A DNA stretch of 22,853 bases from an uncultured Verrucomicrobiota bacterium (GTDB taxonomy: Bacteria; Verrucomicrobiota; Verrucomicrobiia; Limisphaerales; UBA1096), in contig CAJWPV010000001.1 in the NCBI GenBank assembly GCA_913045395.1, positions 1 to 22,853 of the forward strand, read 5' to 3'. The stretch's first letter is position 1. Each line of letters starts with the position of its first letter. The position numbers and the translations under genes are program-made. Below, piece by piece: positions 18,601 through 22,853 of the stretch. The notes beneath the pieces were generated by a model that saw only the letters and a list, made by a program, of their open reading frames with translations, was not told the origin of the DNA and did no database searches.

Positions 18601-19492
18601 TGGCCATGCAGCGAATAATCAGCCCGTCGTCGCTCGACACATCCACGATCTGGATTTTCTTGACGCCCAACTCACGCACCCGCTTGACCACCGCCTTGGA
18701 CAACGGCTCGAACGCGCGCGCCACCACGATACCCTTCTCCGGCTCCACAAGGTCGGTGATTAACACCTTGTTACCGAGGTCATCCATTTTCTCAGCTGTT
18801 CTGGTGGTGACCTCTTTAATACTGTAGAAGGTGTTCAGCAGGGATGCATCACTGCTGGTGTCCTCCCCTTCCAGAAAGTTGATGGCCCGCAAGAAGGTGG
18901 TGATCAGAAATTTGCGGCGGCGCTTTTTCCGGTCGAGATAGACATACAGCATGTCGTTGGTGTCAAACTGCGCCTCAAACCAGGAACCCCGGTCCGGAAT
19001 GATCCGGAAGGAGAACAGCATCTTGCCGTTCGGATGCCGGGAAGACTCGAAGGCAACACCCGGTGACCGGTGCAACTGGCTCACGATCACGCGCTCGGCC
19101 CCATTAATGACAAAGCTGCCCTGCGGGGTGATGAGCGGTACCTCGCCCATGAACACTTTTTCCTCCTTGGTACCTTTTTGATCCTTCAGTCGGAAGATGA
19201 CGTGGAGCGGCGCGCCGTAGGTCTGGCCCTCATCGATACACTTGAGCCAGTCCATCTTGGGCGCGCCTATCTCATAGTGGCAGTACTTTAAAACGACTTT
19301 CTCGTCGTAGCTCGTAACCGGGAATATTTCGTTAAACACCGCCTCCAGACCGGTGTTCTCACGTTTTCCGGGACTGAGCTCCGCCTGCAGGAACTCGTGA
19401 TACGAGTCCACCTGAATTTCAATCAGGTTGGGTGGAGAAATGATTTCCTTGATGTTGCCGAAGTTGATGCGGCCGTTCGCTTTGTTAGGCAT
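15647..19492 (-). CDS. rpoB: DNA-directed RNA polymerase subunit beta
   Basis: 1281 residues, somewhat shorter than E. coli (1342). It forms the other half of the polymerase cleft and the rifampicin pocket. The rifampicin region is at about 456-482; the residues matching E. coli D516, H526 and S531 are D463, H473 and S478, all wild type. I465 takes the place of Asn518, a position that varies in nature. The segment [32 protein letters not shown] and the C-terminal [18 protein letters not shown] region with [24 protein letters not shown] are standard. An acidic/lysine-rich coiled segment ([19 protein letters not shown]) lies in the last third. The ATG at 19492 has no Shine-Dalgarno and follows a 210-bp structured gap after rplL. 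Confidence 0.98.
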   Translation of the reverse strand: MPNKANGRINFGNIKEIISPPNLIEIQVDSYHEFLQAELSPGKRENTGLEAVFNEIFPVTSYDEKVVLKYCHYEIGAPKMDWLKCIDEGQTYGAPLHVIFRLKDQKGTKEEKVFMGEVPLITPQGSFVINGAERVIVSQLHRSPGVAFESSRHPNGKMLFSFRIIPDRGSWFEAQFDTNDMLYVYLDRKKRRRKFLITTFLRAINFLEGEDTSSDASLLNTFYSIKEVTTRTAEKMDDLGNKVLITDLVEPEKGIVVARAFEPLSKAVVKRVRELGVKKIQIVDVSSDDGLIIRCMAKDPAHNEEDALKEIYKRLRPGDPPTPANARALVKRLFFDPKRYDLGRVGRYKINQKLDLKGVDGSRTLMKEDLVEATKYLLRLKLGDGTIDDIDHLGSRRIRTVGELLANQCRVGLARTERLVKERMTLFDQELDTMTPAKLINPKALSAVVRDFFGRSQLSQFMDQINPLAELTHKRRLSALGPGGLSRERAGFEVRDVHPSHYGRICPVETPEGPNIGLIASLATFARVNDFGFIESPYRKVVKGKVTNKVDYLTGDVEEKYFIAQANQPIDNNGKFTTEQVACRFRADFVDMPGDKVNYMDVSPKQLVSVAASLIPFLEHDDANRALMGSNMQRQAVPLLTTESPLVATGMETKVARDSHALVKAEANGVVASVTADEIVITKTGNLPESRRKIKHRPEEGCWVYAMRKYHRSNAGTCINQKTLVSVGDRVKEGEAIADGPCTDNGELAIGKNVLVAYMPWNGYNFEDAICISERIVKDDVFTSIHIGEYEVNARDTKLGPEEITRDIPNLGEEALSNLDVDGVIRVGAEVGPGDILVGKITPKSETELAPEERLLRAIFGEKAADVKDSSLKVPSGVFGKVMGVKVSSKKESDKGVKSAAIEAKKQAKQLEDDYKKELNSLHEQLTENLSNILLGEKIPLDVTNSETGDVIIPANRKITKTLLRKLSQVYDQISIDPSPIKNKILEIIGGFTKKFDDLKAKHKEQAGRVAAGDEIDSGVIKSVRVFIASKRKLSVGDKVAGRHGNKGVVAKIIPEEDMPYLEDGTPVDFILNPLGVPSRMNIGQVFETHLGWAAEKLGIKIATPVFDGIKEDRIKDYLVEAGLPAHGKARLYDGHTGEPFDQETVVGYTYMLKLGHLVADKIHARAVGPYSLVTQQPLGGKAQYGGQRFGEMEVWALEAYGASYMLQELLTVKSDDVQGRTRIYEALVKGDHALEAGVPESFNVLVKEMQSLGLNVTVSYTNPVVQAKEESSRPNLLLGG

Positions 19493-19702
19493 CGATTATG
19501 TCGAGATTTGTCAGGGCCGGTCGGTTACCGGGAGATTCATAAACACATACAGAAACAAGCAACACGCTCCCCAACTTACGCGGGGGGGCGTATCCACTCT
19601 TAATAGACAGTCGGTTCTTAAAACCGTTTGAATAAATATTTATTCCCAAAAGCAGGAAACGCATTGGCCAAGGGGCGTTGCCGCCCCCGGGGCCAAATGC
19701 TG
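19493..19702 (-). promoter_or_regulatory. rplL-rpoB intergenic region with four inverted repeats
   Basis: This 210-bp gap codes for nothing I can support. In order of transcription it holds four elements. The first, 6 nt after rplL, is a two-part hairpin: outer 6-bp stem 19696-19691/19669-19664, inner 6-bp stem 19687-19682/19677-19672, loop GCAA. The second is a perfect 16-bp A/T palindrome, GAATAAATATTTATTC (19630-19645). The third is a small hairpin CGGTT/AACCG (19612-19626). The fourth is an 8-bp G/C-rich hairpin (19565-19572/19583-19590). None is followed by a proper T run. In E. coli this gap holds an attenuator and an RNase III site that lower rpoBC relative to L7/L12; a similar role is inferred here. 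Confidence 0.5.
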
Positions 19703-20086
19703 TTACTTGAGTTCGACGGCTGCGCCAGCCTCCTCAAGTTTTGCCTTGGCGGCTTCGGCCTCATCCTTGGGCACGCCTTCCAAGACCGGTGTCGGGGCAC
19801 CTTCAACCAGACCCTTCGCCTCGGCCAAGCCCAAACCGGTCTTGACAGCACGTACGGCCTTGATGACCTGAATTTTCTTGCCGCCGTCACTCACCAGGAC
19901 GACATCAAACTCAGTTTTCTCCTCAGCCGGGCCGGCATCCGCGCTTTCACCACCGCCTGCAGCCGCAACCGCAACCGGGGCAGCAGCACTGACACCCCAT
20001 TTTTCTTCCAGTTCCTTGACCAGTTCAGCGGCCTCAAGGACCGTCAAACCGCTCAACTGTTCCACTATTTTTGCTATGTCTGCCAT
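19703..20086 (-). CDS. rplL: 50S ribosomal protein L7/L12
   Basis: 127 residues. L12 dimers bound to L10 form the ribosomal stalk that recruits and stimulates EF-G, EF-Tu and other factors. The layout is classic: an N-terminal dimer domain ([31 protein letters not shown], about 1-31), an Ala/Gly-rich flexible hinge (about 33-55), and a C-terminal domain with [25 protein letters not shown]. The ATG at 20086 has no Shine-Dalgarno (the upstream sequence is A-rich). It is separated from rplJ by 119 bp of hairpins and from rpoB by a 210-bp structured gap, so its expression could be set apart from both neighbours. Confidence 0.97.
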   Translation of the reverse strand: MADIAKIVEQLSGLTVLEAAELVKELEEKWGVSAAAPVAVAAAGGGESADAGPAEEKTEFDVVLVSDGGKKIQVIKAVRAVKTGLGLAEAKGLVEGAPTPVLEGVPKDEAEAAKAKLEEAGAAVELK

Positions 20087-20106
20087 TGTTTTATTAGTTT
20101 CTTCGC

Positions 20107-20189
20107 CCCCGGAGCCCCGGGGATTTAAGTGCGCAGACCGCGCACCGACGAGTTACTGTTGTTTTATCCTCCACGGCTTTGTGCGTGGA
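20107..20189 (-). promoter_or_regulatory. Three consecutive hairpins between rplJ and rplL
   Basis: Within the 119-bp gap (20087-20205) the minus strand can form TCCACG/CGTGGA (20189-20184 and 20175-20170, loop 8), GTGCGC-GGTCT-GCGCAC (20145-20129) and CCCCGG-GGCT-CCGGGG (20122-20107). The last ends 20 nt before the rplL ATG and leaves an unstructured A-rich start region. No T run follows, so these are not terminators. They could shield the transcript from decay or help give L12 its higher dose over L10; this is inference. Confidence 0.45.
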
Positions 20190-20205
20190 AAAAATCCAAA
20201 TTTTA

Positions 20206-20721
20206 TCATGCTTCGTTTTCGCTAAACTTGGCCCGGACAATCCTTGCCAGGCTCACGCCTGGCTCAGCTAAGGTCCGTACCAGTTGCCCGGCCGGTGCTT
20301 GCAGCGTGCCCAGCAGCTTGGCCCGCATCCCGTCCAGCGACGGCAGGTCGGCCAGCGTCTTGATCTGGTCCGCGTCGAGCCGGTCATTGTCAAGAAAACC
20401 AAAATACCATTCCAACTTGTCAAATTCTGCGTTGAAATTTTTCAGCATTTTTGCCGCGCCGGTGATCTCTCCCTCGCCGGTGACCGCCGCCAGTTGGCCT
20501 GTCAGCGCTTGGCCAAGGTCTTCGATCCCGGCTTCCTTGGCCGCCGCCTTGAATATGGAGTTCTTGAAGACATGCACCTCGGCACCGGCACCGGCCAGGC
20601 GATTGCGCAATTCCTCAAACTGGGCAACCTTCAACCCCTCGTAGTTCACCACGATGAAGTAAGGGCTAGCGTTCAGTCGTTCGACGTACTCTTTTGTGAT
20701 TAGCTTCTTTTCTTCACGCAT
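20206..20721 (-). CDS. rplJ: 50S ribosomal protein L10
   Basis: 171 residues. L10 anchors L12 dimers to 23S rRNA at the stalk base. The N-terminal part has YFIVVNYEGLKVAQFEELRNRL and VFKNSIFKAAAKEAG, and the C-terminal helix (ending VRAKFSENEA) carries the L12 sites. The ATG at 20721 has a clear AAAGGA about 7 nt upstream, one of the better ribosome binding sites in the run. It follows rplA after 22 bp. The long L10-binding leader found ahead of rplJ in E. coli is absent here, so autoregulation by that route is unlikely. Confidence 0.96.
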   Translation of the reverse strand: MREEKKLITKEYVERLNASPYFIVVNYEGLKVAQFEELRNRLAGAGAEVHVFKNSIFKAAAKEAGIEDLGQALTGQLAAVTGEGEITGAAKMLKNFNAEFDKLEWYFGFLDNDRLDADQIKTLADLPSLDGMRAKLLGTLQAPAGQLVRTLAEPGVSLARIVRAKFSENEA

Positions 20722-20743
20722 CTGTCTTCCTTTCGTTTCCAGG

Positions 20744-21451
20744 TCAGGCGGCCTTCAGGATTTCACGTAAATCCAGCGGTATCCCTGGGCTCATGGTTGA
20801 GGAAAGCACGCAGTTTTCGATGTAACGGCCCTTGGCCGCTGACGGCTTGGCCCTGAGGATAGCGTTGATGATGGTTTGTGCATTTTCCGCAATCTGATCC
20901 GGCTTGAAGGAGGCCTTCCCGGCCAGGACCTGAATGTTAGCTCCCTTGTCGAGTTTATACTCCACCCGGCCGGCCTTGACCTCCTGGACGGCCTTGGCGG
21001 TGTCATCTGTCACGGTACCGATCTTGGGATTGGGCATCAGTCCGCGAGGCCCGAGAACCCGGCCCAGTTTGCGCACTTCGCCCATGGCCTCAGGAGTGGC
21101 TATGGCCACGTCGAAACCGGTCCAGCCGCTGGTCACTTTCTCGATGTATTCCTCAAAGCCAACGTATTCCGCCCCGGCCTTCTTGGCGGCTTCCAGCGCA
21201 CCGACTTCCTTGGCAAAAACAAGGACCTTGACCTCCTTGCCACTCCCGTGGGGCAAGCGCACGGTACCTCGGATCATCTGATCCGTCTTGCGCGGGTCGA
21301 TGGTCATCTTGAATGCCAGCTCGACCGACTCGTCAAACTTGGCCTTGGGGAACTTGCCAACCAAGTCGGCCGCCTCGGCAACGGAGTATCGTTTGCCGGG
21401 CTCCACCAGTTCCAGTGCTTTCTTGTATCGCTTACTTATTTTTCTGGGCAT
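20744..21451 (-). CDS. rplA: 50S ribosomal protein L1
   Basis: 235 residues, typical. L1 forms the mobile L1 stalk that handles E-site tRNA release and, in many bacteria, represses the L11-L1 operon by binding its mRNA. Signatures are DPRKTDQMIRGTVRLPHGSGKEVKVLVFA, LGPRGLMPNPKIGTV and the RVEYKLDKGANIQVLAGK strand. The ATG at 21451 has no Shine-Dalgarno. The 49-bp gap from rplK contains a short hairpin (GGGCC-TCGC-GGCCC, 21474-21487), which I note without assigning it as an L1 target. Confidence 0.97.
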   Translation of the reverse strand: MPRKISKRYKKALELVEPGKRYSVAEAADLVGKFPKAKFDESVELAFKMTIDPRKTDQMIRGTVRLPHGSGKEVKVLVFAKEVGALEAAKKAGAEYVGFEEYIEKVTSGWTGFDVAIATPEAMGEVRKLGRVLGPRGLMPNPKIGTVTDDTAKAVQEVKAGRVEYKLDKGANIQVLAGKASFKPDQIAENAQTIINAILRAKPSAAKGRYIENCVLSSTMSPGIPLDLREILKAA

Positions 21452-21500
21452 TGTCTTGCGCGCGGTGCAATCGGGCCGCGAGGCCCTCCCGCTTTTGTGA

Positions 21501-21926
21501 TTAATTCACGACCTCAAGCCCCATCGATCGGGCGGTGCCAGCGATCATGTTGGCCGCCATCTCCGGGTCGCGGGCATTCAAATCCTCCTTCTTGGCCTCG
21601 ACGATCTCGAGCAACTGGGCCTTGGTGACTGTACCGACCTTGGTCTTGTTCGGTTCGCCCGAGCCTGAGGCGATTCCCGCCGCCTTTTTCAGCAGCACCG
21701 CCGCAGGTGGCGATTTGGTGATAAAACTGAAGGACTTGTCACTATAAACCGTGATCACCACCGGGATGATCAGGCCGGCCTTGTCCTTAGTCACCGCGTT
21801 GTATTGCTTGCAGAATTCCATGATGTTCACGCCCTGTTGGCCCAGGGCGGGGCCAACCGGCGGGGCGGGGTTCGCCTGGCCCGCCGGGATCTGCAACTTA
21901 ATATAGCCTGAAATTTTCTTTGCCAT
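21501..21926 (-). CDS. rplK: 50S ribosomal protein L11
   Basis: 141 residues, exactly the usual length. L11 binds the GTPase-associated centre of 23S rRNA and is needed for RelA activation in stringent response. It has the N-terminal [35 protein letters not shown] with the proline-rich thiopeptide-binding face, and ends in the rRNA-binding domain ([18 protein letters not shown]). The ATG at 21926 has an AAAAGG about 15 nt upstream, too far for a normal Shine-Dalgarno. It follows nusG after 51 bp. Confidence 0.97.
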   Translation of the reverse strand: MAKKISGYIKLQIPAGQANPAPPVGPALGQQGVNIMEFCKQYNAVTKDKAGLIIPVVITVYSDKSFSFITKSPPAAVLLKKAAGIASGSGEPNKTKVGTVTKAQLLEIVEAKKEDLNARDPEMAANMIAGTARSMGLEVVN

Positions 21927-21977
21927 TGTTCTTTTTTTCTACCTTTTAAAACTTGCCGCTTGGCAAGCGCTCCGCGC

Positions 21978-22526
21978 CTAGCCCTTATCAACCTCCCAAT
22001 ATTCGACATCCACCGGTGTGTTCCGGCCGAAAATATTGACGGTCACCTTGAGTCTCCCCTTTTCAGGATCAACTTCCTCCACGATACCGTTGTTTCCCTC
22101 AAACGCGCCGTGGTTTATTTTCACGGTTTCACCCACTTCAAACTCAACCTTGGGCCGCTCCAAATCTTCGGAGTCGGCGATTCGGTTCTTGATGTCCTCG
22201 ATTTCGGCATCCGGGGTCGGTTCCGGCTGGTCGCCTCCGACAAACCCAATCGCCCCCGGCGTGTCCTTGATAAAGTTCATCGGCTCAGAGATGATCTTGT
22301 GATCCTCATCACGAAGTCGAATATGGATGAACACGTAGCCCGGGAAGAGCTTTTTTGTGGACACCTTCTTCTCGCCGCCGCGCACATCTACCACCTTTTC
22401 CTTGGCCATGAACACCTCGTTGATATTCTCACCCATCTCCTCCACACCAGTGCGCTTACTGATGCTGTCGAGCACCTTTTGTTCCTGCCCAGATAAAGTA
22501 TGAATGATGAACCACTCGTGTGCCAT
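21978..22526 (-). CDS. nusG: Transcription elongation/antitermination factor NusG
   Basis: 182 residues. NusG binds the polymerase clamp, aids processivity, and links RNA polymerase to Rho or to ribosomal S10. The N-terminal NGN domain (about 1-98) has WFIIHTLSGQEQKV and KLFPGYVFIHI. A charged linker (about 99-127, PEPTPDAEIEDIKNRI) is followed by the KOW domain from about 128 (FEVGETVKINHGAFEGNNGIVEEV) to the end. The ATG at 22526 lies 11 bp after secE with no Shine-Dalgarno. The order secE-nusG-rplK is conserved in most bacteria. Its partner S10 (NusE) is encoded in the same run. Confidence 0.97.
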   Translation of the reverse strand: MAHEWFIIHTLSGQEQKVLDSISKRTGVEEMGENINEVFMAKEKVVDVRGGEKKVSTKKLFPGYVFIHIRLRDEDHKIISEPMNFIKDTPGAIGFVGGDQPEPTPDAEIEDIKNRIADSEDLERPKVEFEVGETVKINHGAFEGNNGIVEEVDPEKGRLKVTVNIFGRNTPVDVEYWEVDKG

Positions 22527-22537
22527 AATGGGTCAAC

Positions 22538-22853
22538 TCAGCCTGCACCACCACCACCAAGCCATTTCAGGAGGAAATCCTGAATCAGGAGGCCACCCAG
22601 GAGCCAATCTGCCAGAAACGTGAACGTACCCAGCATCGCCACCGCCACGAGCACCATCCAGGTGGAGCCACGGAGTTCCTCGCGATTCGGCCAGGAGCAC
22701 TTCAACAATTCCTCCCGGGTCTGCAAAAAGAAAACACGGATGCGATCGAGCCAGCCAAGCTTCTTGGCGATCACCAGGATGACCAGTAGAACAACTCCCC
22801 CGATGATCCAGTCAAGTGGCAACGGACTGCCGATCGTCGAGCCGGCATCGGGC
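22538..22853 (-). CDS. secE: Preprotein translocase subunit SecE (start probably beyond window edge)
   Basis: SecE clamps SecY in the inner-membrane protein channel. The signature is FLQTREELLKCSWPNREELRGSTW followed by a membrane helix (about MVLVAVAMLGTFTFLADWLL). A first hydrophobic helix (WIIGGVVLLVILVIA) precedes it, so the protein has two membrane segments rather than the one of minimal SecE. The reading frame stays open to the last base of the window, with residues PDAGSTIGSP ahead. The only start inside the window is a TTG at 22822, which would give 94 residues. I think the true start lies outside, but TTG cannot be excluded. The C-terminus is a Gly-rich tail. Confidence 0.9.
   Translation of the reverse strand, partial: PDAGSTIGSPLPLDWIIGGVVLLVILVIAKKLGWLDRIRVFFLQTREELLKCSWPNREELRGSTWMVLVAVAMLGTFTFLADWLLGGLLIQDFLLKWLGGGGAG

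Noticed and set aside
15647..19492. Rifampicin resistance from Ile465 (E. coli Asn518 position)
   Set aside because: This position varies naturally among bacteria, and the key residues D463, H473 and S478 are wild type; no resistance can be claimed.

Overview
The window is a chromosomal segment of a Gram-negative bacterium, most likely Verrucomicrobiota (Pedosphaera/Limisphaera-like). The pointers are a type IV pseudopilin-like protein with the N-terminus [18 protein letters not shown], an H-x9-DG motif and a WLQER tail (a family much expanded in the PVC group), a lipoprotein, weak Shine-Dalgarno use, and a GC content judged by eye to be in the high fifties. The placement rests on gene character alone; no database search was possible.

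Left part (1-5.9 kb) is a mixed set of genes. A 5'-truncated family 2 glycosyltransferase (+) runs tail-to-tail into a small minus-strand pair, a lipoprotein and a pseudopilin-like protein. Next are aroK and queG (minus, joined by an ATGA overlap). A divergent hisA (+) follows, clearly of the eukaryotic HIS6 type rather than the usual bacterial type. A bidirectional hairpin separates hisA from a convergent, secreted aldose 1-epimerase (galM, minus), which has a plausible sigma-70-like promoter.

Right part (6.0-22.85 kb) is one long minus-strand run of transcription and translation genes, in order of transcription: secE (cut by the window edge), nusG, rplK, rplA, rplJ, rplL, rpoB, rpoC, rpsL, rpsG, fusA, rpsJ, rplC, rplD, rplW. 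It joins the secE-nusG-L11/L10-rpoBC cluster, the str cluster (without tuf) and the first four genes of the S10 cluster. It then stops at a textbook intrinsic terminator straight after rplW, so rplB-rpsS-rplV and the rest of the S10 operon must lie elsewhere. The protein products look intact and ordinary. The non-coding gaps are more interesting: rplL-rpoB (210 bp), rpsG-fusA (134 bp), rpoC-rpsL (126 bp) and rplJ-rplL (119 bp) contain inverted repeats likely to shape or tune the mRNA.

The most unusual signal across the window is a dispersed palindrome, TTGGCCAA. It occurs 13 times, against about 0.3 expected from base composition, and 8 copies share the longer form TTGGCCAAGCG (either strand). 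I found no CRISPR, insertion sequence, tRNA, rRNA, phage or defence system. Apart from the palindrome and the eukaryotic-type HisA, this is an ordinary housekeeping region.
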